The notes: generated by a model from the sequence alone, not told the origin. 41,761 bases of DNA from Candidatus Nomurabacteria bacterium (GCA_023267245.1 JAHFNP010000001.1:22780-64540), one strand, 5' to 3'; positions 31,677-39,312 are shown, counted from the first letter of the stretch. Translations and numbers: made by a program.

Positions 31677-32096
31677 ATGTTACTACCGAAAAAAGTAAAA
31701 TTTAGAAAATGGCAATCAAAAAGGACAAATCCGATCAAGATTACTCCTGAAACAAGGGGTACGACCCTTGCTTTTGGATCTTTCGGATTGAAGGCTATGA
31801 CAGCTGGCAGAATCAGATCAAATCAGCTTGAAGCAGCCAGAAAGGCGATGACTAGAGCTATTACGAAGACCGGCAAGGTTTGGATTAGAATTTTTCCAGA
31901 TCGACCTTATACTGCTAAACCAGCGGAAGTGGGCATGGGAAAGGGAAAGGGCAATCCAGAAGGATATTGCGCGGAAGTCAGACCAGGCCGAGTGATCTTT
32001 GAAGTTGACGGAATTTCTGCGGAAATCGCCAAAGAAGCTTTAAGAAAAGCCGGTACGAAATTGCCAGTCAAGACAAAGGTTATAAGCCGAACATAA
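31677..32096 (+). CDS. rplP: 50S ribosomal protein L16
   Basis: A 139-aa protein near the A site. MLLPKKVKFRKWQ, LAFGSFGLKAM, IRIFPDRPYTAKPAEVGMGKGKG and LRKAGTKLPVKTKVI are diagnostic. Two bases after rpsC. Confidence 0.97.
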   Translation: MLLPKKVKFRKWQSKRTNPIKITPETRGTTLAFGSFGLKAMTAGRIRSNQLEAARKAMTRAITKTGKVWIRIFPDRPYTAKPAEVGMGKGKGNPEGYCAEVRPGRVIFEVDGISAEIAKEALRKAGTKLPVKTKVISRT

Positions 32097-32100
32097 TATT

Positions 32101-32295
32101 ATGAAAACCAAGGAAATTAGAGAATTGAATAATATTGAAATGGAAAAGAAATTGGTTCTTTTGCGCGAGAAGCAGAGAGCGTTTCGTTTTGGCGGAGCTG
32201 GCAGTCGAACTAAAAATGTGAAAGAAGGCAAAACAATGAGACAGGATATTGCCAAGATTTTAACAATCATAAGAGATAAGAAAGATGGAAAATAA
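32101..32295 (+). CDS. rpmC: 50S ribosomal protein L29
   Basis: A 64-aa helical protein beside L23. MKTKEIRELNNIEMEKKL and LREKQRAFRF fit the family. Its last 11 bases overlap rpsQ, suggesting coupled translation. Confidence 0.92.
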   Translation: MKTKEIRELNNIEMEKKLVLLREKQRAFRFGGAGSRTKNVKEGKTMRQDIAKILTIIRDKKDGK

Positions 32296-32524
32296 AACAA
32301 ACAAAAAAATACTCTCCGGCGTGATCGTTTCCGACAAAATGGACAAGACTGTTGTTGTTTTGGTTACCCGATTGGTTAAGCATCCAAAATACAAGAAATA
32401 CATAAAAAGCGGCAAGAAATACAAGGCTCATGATGAGGCAAATAAGTATAAAATCGGTGAGAAAGTCAGAATAATGGAAACAAAGCCGATGTCGAAAGAT
32501 AAGAATTTTATAGTAATAGAATAA
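32285..32524 (+). CDS. rpsQ: 30S ribosomal protein S17
   Basis: A 79-aa OB-fold protein that binds 16S rRNA early. KKILSGVIVSDKMDKTVVV and HPKYKKYIKSGKKYKAHDE..KYKIGEKVRI are typical. The start overlaps rpmC by 11 bases. Confidence 0.96.
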   Translation: MENKTNKKILSGVIVSDKMDKTVVVLVTRLVKHPKYKKYIKSGKKYKAHDEANKYKIGEKVRIMETKPMSKDKNFIVIE

Positions 32525-32528
32525 ATTT

Positions 32529-32900
32529 ATGATTCAAACAGAAACAGTTGTAAAGATTACAGATAATGCCGGAGGAAAAGTCGGCAAAGTCTTCAAAGTG
32601 CTTGGCGGTTCCCGCCGCCGCTACGCTGAGATCGGTGACACAGTTATCCTTTCAGTGAAAGTCGCGGAACCTCGCAAAATGATCAAGAAAAAAGATGTTT
32701 TGGAAGCGGTTGTCGTCAGGACTAGAAATGCTTTTCGCCGAAAGGACGGTTCTTATATTCGTTTTGATGATAATGCTGTCGTTATCTTAGAAAAAGGCAA
32801 GAAGGATCCGAAAGGTGGCCGCGTTTTCGGCCCGATTCCGAGAGAGCTCGCTGAACGCGGATATAAAAAGATTATTTCGTTAGCTCAGGAAGTAATATAG
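32529..32900 (+). CDS. rplN: 50S ribosomal protein L14
   Basis: A 123-aa protein at the subunit interface. MIQTETVVKITDNAGGK, RRRYAEIGDTV, AVVVRT, RKDGSYIRFDDNAVVI and GRVFGPIPRELAERGYKKIISLA are all present. Normal length. Confidence 0.98.
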   Translation: MIQTETVVKITDNAGGKVGKVFKVLGGSRRRYAEIGDTVILSVKVAEPRKMIKKKDVLEAVVVRTRNAFRRKDGSYIRFDDNAVVILEKGKKDPKGGRVFGPIPRELAERGYKKIISLAQEVI

Positions 32901-32927
32901 TTCGATTAAGAACTCACTATAAATAAT

Positions 32928-33230
32928 ATGAAATTAAAAAAAGGAGACAATGTAATAGTGATCACAGGAAAGGATAAAGGCAAGAAAGGCAAAATCCTTA
33001 AAGTAATGCCGAAGGAGGACAGGGTTTTAGTCGAGGGCGTCAACATCAAGAAGAAGCACAAGAAGCCTACAAGAGATGCAAAAGGTCAGACTATCGAAGT
33101 TTCTTTCCCGGTAACCGCTTCCAATGTTATGCTTTTGGACCCGAAGGGCAGCAAGCAGACAAGAATCGGCAAAAAGGTTATTGGCGGCAAGAAGGTTCGA
33201 ATTAGCAGAAAAAGCGGAGTAGAAATTTAA
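32928..33230 (+). CDS. rplX: 50S ribosomal protein L24
   Basis: A 100-aa assembly initiator with a KOW motif (KKGDNVIVITGKDKGKKGKI) and VLVEGVNIKKKH.KP. Follows rplN after 27 bases. The gap to rplE contains a small inverted repeat. Confidence 0.96.
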   Translation: MKLKKGDNVIVITGKDKGKKGKILKVMPKEDRVLVEGVNIKKKHKKPTRDAKGQTIEVSFPVTASNVMLLDPKGSKQTRIGKKVIGGKKVRISRKSGVEI

Positions 33231-33235
33231 AAAGC

Positions 33236-33262
33236 GTCGCGTTTCAATCGACATTACGCGAC
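33236..33262 (+). repeat. Inverted repeat between rplX and rplE
   Basis: GTCGCGT (33236-33242) and ACGCGAC (33256-33262) pair exactly, with a 13-base loop. No T-run follows, so a terminator is unlikely; it may be a processing or regulatory hairpin in the transcript. Confidence 0.45.
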
Positions 33263-33280
33263 ATAATTTTGCAAAATTAT

Positions 33281-33820
33281 ATGAAAACAGTTAAAGAAAA
33301 AGAACAAAAAGCTTTCGAAGTATTAAAAGAAAAGTTCGGCTACAAGAACAAGATGGCAGTGCCGAAGCTTGTTAAAGTCGTGATTTCTTCCGGTACGGGA
33401 ACAGGCATCAAAAAGGATAAAAATCGAAATGATTTTGTCCTCGACAGATTGTCTAAAATCACCGGCCAAAAGCCAACAACTAGGGGATCAAAGAAATCCG
33501 TGGCGAGCTTTAAAGTCCGAGAAGGAGATCCGATTGGAGTCGCGGTTACTTTGCGAGGCGCCCGAATGTACGGCTTTTTAGACAAGCTATTGGATATTTC
33601 TTTGCCTAGAACAAAGGACTTCCGAGGTATTGATCGCAAGATTGTCGACAGTGTCGGCAATGCGACTATCGGCATGCGCGAGCACACTATCTTCCCAGAA
33701 ACAGCAGATGAAGAATTGAAAGATGTCTTCGGTTTGGCTATCACGATCGTCACTACAGCTAAAAACAAAGAAGAAGCGACTGCTTTCTTTGAACTTATTG
33801 GCGTCCCGTTCAAGAAATAA
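33281..33820 (+). CDS. rplE: 50S ribosomal protein L5
   Basis: A 179-aa central-protuberance protein that carries 5S rRNA. VPKLVKVVISSGTG, ITGQKPTTRGSKKSVASFKVREG.PIGV, TLRGARMYGFLDKL and GMREHTIFPE are diagnostic. A TTG at 33269 is in frame, but the ATG at 33281 matches the family start. It ends this transcription segment: a terminator and foreign genes follow. Confidence 0.97.
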   Translation: MKTVKEKEQKAFEVLKEKFGYKNKMAVPKLVKVVISSGTGTGIKKDKNRNDFVLDRLSKITGQKPTTRGSKKSVASFKVREGDPIGVAVTLRGARMYGFLDKLLDISLPRTKDFRGIDRKIVDSVGNATIGMREHTIFPETADEELKDVFGLAITIVTTAKNKEEATAFFELIGVPFKK

Positions 33821-33843
33821 CCTCAACTCCCCAAACTCCTAAA

Positions 33844-33865
33844 AGCCGCCTTCTGGCGGTTTTTT
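33844..33865 (+). terminator. Intrinsic terminator after rplE
   Basis: CCGCC (33846-33850) and GGCGG (33855-33859) form a short GC stem with a TTCT loop, followed by six T's. A/T pairs can extend it. It breaks the S10/spc run. Confidence 0.75.
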
Positions 33866-33900
33866 GATTATAAGCCTTATAAAATAAGGTCAAATTAAGA

Positions 33901-33930
33901 TTGACAAATAGCCATTTATTATGTTATACT
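33901..33930 (+). promoter_or_regulatory. Strong promoter TTGACA-18-TATACT, extended -10
   Basis: TTGACA at 33901-33906 and TATACT at 33925-33930 with TGT before it. Start near 33937, giving a 76-base leader for the gene at 34013. It is one of the strongest promoters seen here. Confidence 0.85.
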
Positions 33931-34012
33931 TCTACTAGTTTTTAAGGTCAAAGGGTTGCCTGAGCTTTGCTCGAAAATCTATCGTTTTTTAACAATCAAA
34001 TACTTAGAAATT

Positions 34013-34684
34013 ATGGGAAAAGCTGCAACAAGCGGTCAGTTTCGTGATTTAATCGGAAAACTGCTAACCAAAATCAACGACCAAATGGTCGCAACAATAG
34101 ATGGCAAAAAAATCCAAGATGCTATCGATTCCGCTGATCCAACAGCAGAAAACTTTATTGATTGGATTAACAACGGCTGCAAAGTTATTGTGAAATCAGT
34201 TAAACATTTCTTTCTTCTTGAAGTTGTTTCGGACGGAAGAAACGGAGAACAATTCATTGCTTCTTTGAAAGAAAAAGGTTTCCGGATTGGAGACTATGCC
34301 ATGCAAGTTCTCAGAAAAAAAGATTTTATTCCCACAAAAGGAACAAAATACAAACCAGTGGTAATCTTCGGCAAAGAAATTGAAGAAGATTCCGAAAGGA
34401 CAACCGAGAATATCAGAAAAATTGCCAAAGATCGCGGTTATATCACTCCTCCGGCAGAACTTGCCCCGCTTTTGCGAGAAAAAATCTCAGACAAGGAAAT
34501 CGAAGAAATGGGTGTATGGGCATTAATAGTAATGCACGAACCAATCAAAGATTCCGGTGGCAATCCTAAGTTGCTCCTCTTGGACCGCCGCGATGATGGT
34601 CAGTGGCTCGACACCTGCAATGACTATCCGGGCCGCAGGTGGGATCGCGAGGACGGTTTCGTTTTCCTCGCTCCGCAAGATTAG
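34013..34684 (+). CDS. Hypothetical protein inserted between rplE and rpsN (first)
   Basis: A 223-aa soluble protein I recognise only as a type met in Parcubacteria; function unknown. The N-terminal part (about 1-90) is helical and mixed (FRDLIGKLLTKINDQM). The C-terminal part has the striking block MGVWALIVMHEPIKDSGG, then LLLLDRRDDGQWLDTC and RRWDREDGFVFLAPQD. The frame is open from 33956, but the ATG at 34013 is preferred because the upstream codons would lie in the leader. The block between rplE and rpsN is normally empty in bacteria, so the gene is an insertion with its own promoter and terminator. Confidence 0.75.
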   Translation: MGKAATSGQFRDLIGKLLTKINDQMVATIDGKKIQDAIDSADPTAENFIDWINNGCKVIVKSVKHFFLLEVVSDGRNGEQFIASLKEKGFRIGDYAMQVLRKKDFIPTKGTKYKPVVIFGKEIEEDSERTTENIRKIAKDRGYITPPAELAPLLREKISDKEIEEMGVWALIVMHEPIKDSGGNPKLLLLDRRDDGQWLDTCNDYPGRRWDREDGFVFLAPQD

Positions 34685-34740
34685 TACTTTGGTCTCTGAA
34701 TCTAGAACTTTTGGTTTTTGATCCTTTGACCTTGATTTAA

Positions 34741-34774
34741 TCCTCGCTTTGTTAAACAAAGCGAGGATTTTTTT
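34741..34774 (+). terminator. Intrinsic terminator after the gene at 34013
   Basis: TCCTCGCTTTGT and ACAAAGCGAGGA form a perfect 12-bp stem with a TAA loop, followed by seven T's. Confidence 0.92.
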
Positions 34775-34784
34775 ATAATTGATC

Positions 34785-34820
34785 TGTTCGCAGACTTTGC
34801 TATCGCTAAGTTTGCGAACA
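34785..34820 (+). repeat. Hairpin element between the two inserted genes
   Basis: TGTTCGCAGACTT (34785-34797) and AAGTTTGCGAACA (34808-34820) are complementary at 12 of 13 positions, with a 10-base loop. It has no T-run and directly follows a full terminator, so it is better seen as a repeat element than a second terminator. Confidence 0.55.
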
Positions 34821-34884
34821 TCTGCATAACTATTTCGGGTAATTTAAATGTTCTAATTCAATCTGGAATTCGGGGTTCATAGGC

Positions 34885-34914
34885 TTGACAAGAGTCTGCT
34901 TTTTATGATACTAT
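34885..34914 (+). promoter_or_regulatory. Promoter TTGACA with -10 TACTAT/GATACT
   Basis: TTGACA at 34885-34890; the -10 is GATACT (34907-34912, 16-bp spacer) or TACTAT (34909-34914, 18-bp spacer). Start at 34919-34921, six to eight bases before the ATG at 34927. Confidence 0.7.
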
Positions 34915-34926
34915 GCCGTCAGATAG

Positions 34927-35418
34927 ATGGATTTAAAACGAAGGATAAACCTCTTTAAAAAACAAGGACTTATGAAAAAAGGAATCAAAGTTACTGCAAA
35001 GAGCCTTCCGGGTATATTGGGATGGCTAACGAAAGTGGTACAGACTCATGGTTCTGTCCGCATTCAAGATTTTTACACTAGAAGTTTAAGAACAGCGAAT
35101 CAACTTAGAGTTAAGGCTGCTGATTCATCTTACTGTAATGGTAAAAAACTTCTCGCTTCAAAACCGCATATTATTCCAATTCTTCAGGAAATTAAGATGC
35201 GTGATGATCACAAAGACAAGAAAAAGCTTGGGTTGAGTACTGGTGTGGGCCAACATTTTTGGGCAAAAGGTGTTTTGCTCATGATGGGCGACTCCGGATC
35301 GATTTTTACCATTAGGGAAGATGATATTATTTTATTCCGCGGTAATCGAGTGATTCTCCAAACAACACACGATCAAGTTACCAAAGAAAAAAATATTAAA
35401 TTTCTTGAGTTTAGTTAA
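34927..35418 (+). CDS. Hypothetical basic protein inserted between rplE and rpsN (second)
   Basis: A 163-aa protein not recognised. The N-terminus is basic (MDLKRRINLFKKQGLMKKGIKV). The middle has a YTRSLRTANQLRVKAADSSYCNGKK block, given here only as its parts YTRSLRTANQL and DSSYCNGKKLL. The second half is beta-rich with GVLLMMGDSGSIFTIREDD. No signal peptide or TM helix is evident, so it is probably cytoplasmic. The ATG at 34972 is an alternative start (148 aa) with a too-close AAGGA; 34927 fits the promoter better. Own promoter and terminator. Confidence 0.7.
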   Translation: MDLKRRINLFKKQGLMKKGIKVTAKSLPGILGWLTKVVQTHGSVRIQDFYTRSLRTANQLRVKAADSSYCNGKKLLASKPHIIPILQEIKMRDDHKDKKKLGLSTGVGQHFWAKGVLLMMGDSGSIFTIREDDIILFRGNRVILQTTHDQVTKEKNIKFLEFS

Positions 35419-35422
35419 GTAA

Positions 35423-35453
35423 AGCCCCCCGACCGAGATCGGAGGGCTTTTTT
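35423..35453 (+). terminator. Intrinsic terminator after the gene at 34927
   Basis: AGCCCCCCGA and TCGGAGGGCT pair with one mismatch around CCGAGA, followed by a T-run, just before the rpsN promoter. Confidence 0.88.
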
Positions 35454-35455
35454 AT

Positions 35456-35483
35456 TTGACAATATTGCTAGATTTGATAGTAT
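35456..35483 (+). promoter_or_regulatory. rpsN promoter TTGACA-16-TAGTAT
   Basis: TTGACA at 35456-35461 and TAGTAT at 35478-35483. Expected start about 35490. It restarts the spc ribosomal run after the insertion. Confidence 0.8.
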
Positions 35484-35489
35484 GTCTCT

Positions 35490-35610
35490 ACAAGGTTTTA
35501 AGTTCAGTTAATCCGCTTTTCTCCTTTGATTTCATGCCCTGAGGTATTCGAAGGGTCGGTGCTCAAAGAAAAGAAGTGAGATATTGCTGAAGGAAAGCCT
35601 TAATATTTGT
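35490..35610 (+). promoter_or_regulatory. Structured leader of the rpsN-rpsH-rplF run
   Basis: About 120 untranslated bases precede rpsN. CTTTTC..TTTGA (35516-35529, with a TCC bulge) can pair with TCAAAGAAAAG (35563-35573), enclosing an inner CCCT/AGGG stem (35537-35540 with 35552-35555). The long, foldable leader contrasts with the 0-40-base leaders of most genes here, so autoregulation by a product of the operon, such as S8, is plausible but unproven. Confidence 0.4.
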
Positions 35611-35796
35611 ATGGCAAAAACATCCGTTATCGCAAGATCACAAAAGAAACCAAAGTTTAGCACTCGGATCAAGAACCGATGTTTTCGTTGTGGCCGAGGT
35701 AATGGTTATATGGGAGATTTCGGCGTATGCCGTATCTGTTTTCGAGAGCTTGCCAATGAAGGTATGATCCCGGGAGTTAGAAAATCTTCTTGGTAA
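35611..35796 (+). CDS. rpsN: 30S ribosomal protein S14, zinc-binding type
   Basis: A 61-aa short S14. Four zinc cysteines are in place: RCFRCGR and VCRICFRELA. It starts MAKTSVIARSQKKPKFSTR and ends MIPGVRKSSW as in the zinc (C+) type. An in-frame upstream codon at 35584 would add residues of no similarity, so the ATG at 35611 is used. Starts the second spc segment; 19 bases before rpsH. Confidence 0.97.
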   Translation: MAKTSVIARSQKKPKFSTRIKNRCFRCGRGNGYMGDFGVCRICFRELANEGMIPGVRKSSW

Positions 35797-35815
35797 TCGA
35801 TAATATATAAAAAAA

Positions 35816-36205
35816 ATGACTGACCCAATTTCACAAATGATAATAACTATGAAGAATGCTAGTCGAGCCGAACACAAGACGGTGACTCTTCCGTATTCTA
35901 AGCTCAAGCACGCGATCGCTGATTGCTTGGTTAAACAGGGTTTTCTTAAAAGCGCTTCCAAGAAAACAGAAAATAATAAGTCTGTTTTGATCTTGGATAT
36001 CGCTTATGAAGGAAATAGCCCTAAACTAAACGATATCAAAAGAATCTCAAAGCAATCAAAGCGCGTATATTTTGGAGTAAAAGATATAAGATCAGTCAAA
36101 AATGGTCTTGGTATGACAGTCTTTTCAACACCGAAAGGAATTTTGACCGATAAAGAAGCTAGAAAAGAGATGGTCGGAGGCGAAGCTTTGTTCAAATTAT
36201 GGTAA
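35816..36205 (+). CDS. rpsH: 30S ribosomal protein S8
   Basis: A 129-aa primary rRNA-binding protein. TDPISQMIITMKNASRAEH, LPYSKLKHAIADCLVKQGF and GLGMTVFSTPKGILTDKEAR..MVGGE are diagnostic. In E. coli S8 represses the spc operon by binding its mRNA, which is relevant to the structured leader at 35490. Confidence 0.97.
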   Translation: MTDPISQMIITMKNASRAEHKTVTLPYSKLKHAIADCLVKQGFLKSASKKTENNKSVLILDIAYEGNSPKLNDIKRISKQSKRVYFGVKDIRSVKNGLGMTVFSTPKGILTDKEARKEMVGGEALFKLW

Positions 36206-36218
36206 TTCAAGAAAATAT

Positions 36219-36752
36219 ATGTCAAAAATAGGAAAACAAAACATAGCAATACCGGAGAAAACTGAAGTCATAATAGACGGCCAATCTATTTCTGTTAAAG
36301 GACCTCATGGATCATTGACCCGAGATTTCTTGCCTGCGATCGAAATAAAGATCGAAAACAGCATCATCACCTTGGTTCCAAAGAAAGATGATGTCTTCTC
36401 CAAATCTCTTTGGGGAACTTACGCTTCTCATTTGAAGAATATGATCAAGGGCGTAAATGATCTTTTCGAAAAGAAGCTTATTTTGGAAGGAGTTGGATTC
36501 AAATCAGAAGTCGCCGGAAAGAATCTAGTTCTTGCTCTTGGTTTTTCTCACCCAGTCAATGTTTCAATTCCAGAGGATCTCAAGGTAACTGCGGAGAAAA
36601 ATGTCATTACAGTTTCAGGCATAGATAAAGAGCATGTCGGTGAATTTGCCTCTAAAGTCAGATCTTTAAAGAAACCTGAACCTTACAAAGGAAAAGGATT
36701 CAGATATAACGACGAGGTTATTAGGAGAAAACAAGGTAAGAAAACAGCATAA
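36219..36752 (+). CDS. rplF: 50S ribosomal protein L6
   Basis: A 177-aa two-domain protein near the factor-binding site. MSKIGKQNIAIPEKTEV and VKGPHGSLTRDF mark domain 1, and PEPYKGKGFRYNDEVIRRKQGKK the C-terminus. Normal length; 13 bases after rpsH. Confidence 0.97.
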   Translation: MSKIGKQNIAIPEKTEVIIDGQSISVKGPHGSLTRDFLPAIEIKIENSIITLVPKKDDVFSKSLWGTYASHLKNMIKGVNDLFEKKLILEGVGFKSEVAGKNLVLALGFSHPVNVSIPEDLKVTAEKNVITVSGIDKEHVGEFASKVRSLKKPEPYKGKGFRYNDEVIRRKQGKKTA

Positions 36753-36757
36753 AAATT

Positions 36758-37105
36758 ATGGCTAAAAATATAACAAAACAAAAAAGACAAAGAGCAAAGA
36801 ATAAGATCAAAGCTAAGATCGGAGGCGTTTCTCTCCGCCCGCGTCTTTCTGTTTACCGCTCAAATAAGCACATCTACGCTCAGATAATCGATGATACCAA
36901 GAATGTGACTTTGGCTCAGGCGAATGACAGCGCTATCACTACAGGTAAGAAAGGAGAAAAGGCGATCAAAGTCGGCGAACTTATCGCTCTTGCCGCACAG
37001 GGTAAAAAGATCGAGGAAGTTGTTTTTGATCGAAACGGATTCAAATATGCCGGCCGAATCAAATTATTAGCTGATGCAGCTCGCAAGGCTGGGCTTAAAT
37101 TCTAA
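36758..37105 (+). CDS. rplR: 50S ribosomal protein L18
   Basis: A 115-aa protein that carries 5S rRNA with L5. LRPRLSVYRSNKHIYAQIIDD and FDRNGFKYAGRIKLLADAARKAGL are diagnostic. Five bases after rplF. Confidence 0.97.
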   Translation: MAKNITKQKRQRAKNKIKAKIGGVSLRPRLSVYRSNKHIYAQIIDDTKNVTLAQANDSAITTGKKGEKAIKVGELIALAAQGKKIEEVVFDRNGFKYAGRIKLLADAARKAGLKF

Positions 37106-37109
37106 ATTT

Positions 37110-37682
37110 ATGACAAATGAAACAGATGTAAAAGTTAATAGTGCGGCTGCTCCAGCAAAAGCTCCAGAGAGAGCTTCTCAAGGAAGTGATTCTAGAGGTG
37201 GTGCCGGCAGAGAAAGAGGCCGAAGAGCTTTTGATAAGCCAAAAAGTGAATTTGACCAGAAGATTTTGAATATCAGGCGCGTTACTCGAGTCGTGTCTGG
37301 AGGACGCAGAATGAGTTTTGCTGTAGCGATAGTTATCGGTGACCGTAAGGGTAAAGTCGGCGTAGGTACAGGCAAGGCAACCGATACATCCTTAGCTATC
37401 AACAAGGCGATCAAGAGCGCTAAGAAGAATATGATAAAGATCCCAATGGAAAAGAATATGTCTATCCGACACGAAGTTGAGGCTAAATATTCAAGCGCAA
37501 GAATTAACATCATGCCGAACAAGGGTCGTGGTATCGTTGCCGGCAGTGCCGTCAGAGATATCATAAATTTGGCCGGACTTCATGACGTGACTTCCAAGAT
37601 TCATTCCAGCAGTAAAAATAAATTAAACATAGCAAGAGCGACGATCAAAGCTTTGAGCGCGCTTAAAGCTAAACAAAGTTAA
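37110..37682 (+). CDS. rpsE: 30S ribosomal protein S5
   Basis: A 190-aa protein acting in decoding fidelity. The conserved part begins near residue 48 (LNIRRVTRVVSGGRRMSFA) with GDRKGKVGVGTGKATDTSLAI and KGRGIVAGSAVRDII. The first about 45 residues are a charged, glycine/arginine-rich extension. The ATG at 37110 follows the rplR stop after 4 bases; an upstream start inside rplR is unlikely. rpmD (L30), the usual next gene, is absent. Confidence 0.97.
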   Translation: MTNETDVKVNSAAAPAKAPERASQGSDSRGGAGRERGRRAFDKPKSEFDQKILNIRRVTRVVSGGRRMSFAVAIVIGDRKGKVGVGTGKATDTSLAINKAIKSAKKNMIKIPMEKNMSIRHEVEAKYSSARINIMPNKGRGIVAGSAVRDIINLAGLHDVTSKIHSSSKNKLNIARATIKALSALKAKQS

Positions 37683-37692
37683 TACCAATACC

Positions 37693-38019
37693 ATGCAAAT
37701 ACATGAAGTAAAAAGAAAAACTGAGAATAGGAAAAAGAAATACGTCGGCCGCGGAGGCAAGCGTGGTAAAACTTCCGGTAAAGGAACAAAAGGACAGAAC
37801 TCTCGATCAGGCCGAAAGAAAAGACCAGAGATGAGAGATATCATCAAGAAATTGCCGAAGTTGCGTGGACGAGGCAAGAATGTATTCAAGTCTATTCGCA
37901 AGCCTGTCTTAGTCAGTGAAGCAAAACTCGCGACTCTTTTCAAAGATGGAGAGAAAGCGACTATCGCGGAAATCCGAAAGCGTCTCGGTCTAAAAGGTGG
38001 TAAAATTGATATCAAGTAG
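37693..38019 (+). CDS. rplO: 50S ribosomal protein L15, short form
   Basis: A 108-aa L15; the usual length is about 145. The N-terminal rRNA-binding half is intact (YVGRGGKRGKTSGKGTKGQNSRSG). The C-terminal half is compressed to LVSEAKLATLFKDGEKATIAEIRKRLGLKGG, lacking the usual final strands. It directly follows rpsE since L30 is missing. A 20-base gap leads to secY. Confidence 0.9.
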   Translation: MQIHEVKRKTENRKKKYVGRGGKRGKTSGKGTKGQNSRSGRKKRPEMRDIIKKLPKLRGRGKNVFKSIRKPVLVSEAKLATLFKDGEKATIAEIRKRLGLKGGKIDIK

Positions 38020-38039
38020 GAACAAAAGTTAAATATAAA

Positions 38040-39311
38040 ATGCAGAACTTTTTAAATAAAATAAGAATAGTCTGGGAAGATAAAAATCTAAGAAACAGAA
38101 TTCTTTTTGTTGTCGGAGCCCTAGTTGTTTTTAGAGCTTTGGCCGCTATACCTATTCCTGGAATTGATCAGATCAAACTTTCTGGATTCTTGGCCAACAA
38201 CCAATTTTTCGGAGTCTTGAATGTTTTCTCCGGCGGAGGACTATCTAAGCTTTCAATCATCATGCTTGGAGTCGGACCGTACATCACTTCTTCGATTATC
38301 ATGCAGCTTTTGACTATCATGGTCCCGAGATTAAAGGCTCTCTACAGTGATGAAGGAGAGATCGGCCGCCAGAAATTTACTCAATACTCAAGGATGATCA
38401 CCGTACCGCTTGCTTTGATTCAAGGCTTTGGTTTGATGATCTTGCTTGAGAGACAAGGTATTTTAAGTAATTTGTCTCTTTTCGATAAAGCAGTCAACCT
38501 CGTTGTCGTCGTTGCCGGATCACTTCTTATTATGTGGATCGGCGAACTTATTACCGAATACGGCATTTCAAATGGAGTTTCACTCCTTATCTTCGCCGGA
38601 ATCGTGGCTTCAATCCCAAGCAATGTGAATCAGCTTCTTTTCACTTTCGATGCCGCTAATATTCCCTTATACCTTGTCTTCTTGGCTTTTTCAATTTTGA
38701 TTATTGCCGGAGTTGTACTTGTATCTGAAGCCGAACGGCCTATCCCGGTCACTTACGCCAAGCGCGTCCGCGGGACTAAAACATTTGGCGGCGTTTCAAC
38801 TTACTTGCCCCTACGACTAAACCAAGCCGGAGTTATTCCGATCATCTTTGCTTTGTCTATTCTTCTTTTCCCACAAATGATCGCTACTTTTTTAACTGGC
38901 GCGCACAATATCATCCTTGTTAAGATCGCCGCCGGTCTTACTTACTTTGTTCAGAACAGTTTCCTATATGGAGCTACATATTTCGTCCTCGTTGTCCTAT
39001 TCACTTACTTCTACACGGCTGTGACTTTCGATCCGCATACTATGTCGACTAATCTCCAAAAGAATGGAGCCTTTGTTCCAGGTATCCGACCAGGTGAAGC
39101 AACCTCAGATTATATCTCTAGGATTGTAACCCGCATCACTTTAGTCGGCGCTCTTTTCCTCGGTCTTATTGCTATCTTGCCTCTTATCATGCAGTCATTG
39201 ACCGGTATCAAAACTCTGGCGATCGGCGGTACAGCTCTCCTTATCGTTGTTTCTGTTGTAATCGACTTGATCAAAAAAATCGAAGCGCAAGTATCAATGC
39301 GCGAGTATTAA
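38040..39311 (+). CDS. secY: Preprotein translocase subunit SecY
   Basis: A 423-aa channel protein with ten hydrophobic segments. VFRALAAIPIPGID, GGGLSKLSIIMLGVGPYITSSIIMQLL, SEAERPIPVTYAKR, LPLRLNQAGVIPIIFA and QKNGAFVPGIRPGEATSDYI are diagnostic. With SecE/SecG it exports the many signal-peptide proteins at 1121-5700. One base separates its stop from adk. Confidence 0.98.
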   Translation: MQNFLNKIRIVWEDKNLRNRILFVVGALVVFRALAAIPIPGIDQIKLSGFLANNQFFGVLNVFSGGGLSKLSIIMLGVGPYITSSIIMQLLTIMVPRLKALYSDEGEIGRQKFTQYSRMITVPLALIQGFGLMILLERQGILSNLSLFDKAVNLVVVVAGSLLIMWIGELITEYGISNGVSLLIFAGIVASIPSNVNQLLFTFDAANIPLYLVFLAFSILIIAGVVLVSEAERPIPVTYAKRVRGTKTFGGVSTYLPLRLNQAGVIPIIFALSILLFPQMIATFLTGAHNIILVKIAAGLTYFVQNSFLYGATYFVLVVLFTYFYTAVTFDPHTMSTNLQKNGAFVPGIRPGEATSDYISRIVTRITLVGALFLGLIAILPLIMQSLTGIKTLAIGGTALLIVVSVVIDLIKKIEAQVSMREY

Positions 39312-39312
39312 T

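Noticed and set aside
33340..33813. 157-codon open frame antisense to rplE
   Set aside because: rplE is fully conserved here; the antisense frame has no recognisable features or promoter.
35490..35610. A tRNA or other known RNA gene upstream of rpsN
   Set aside because: There is no cloverleaf or conserved T-loop; the stems found fit only a leader structure.
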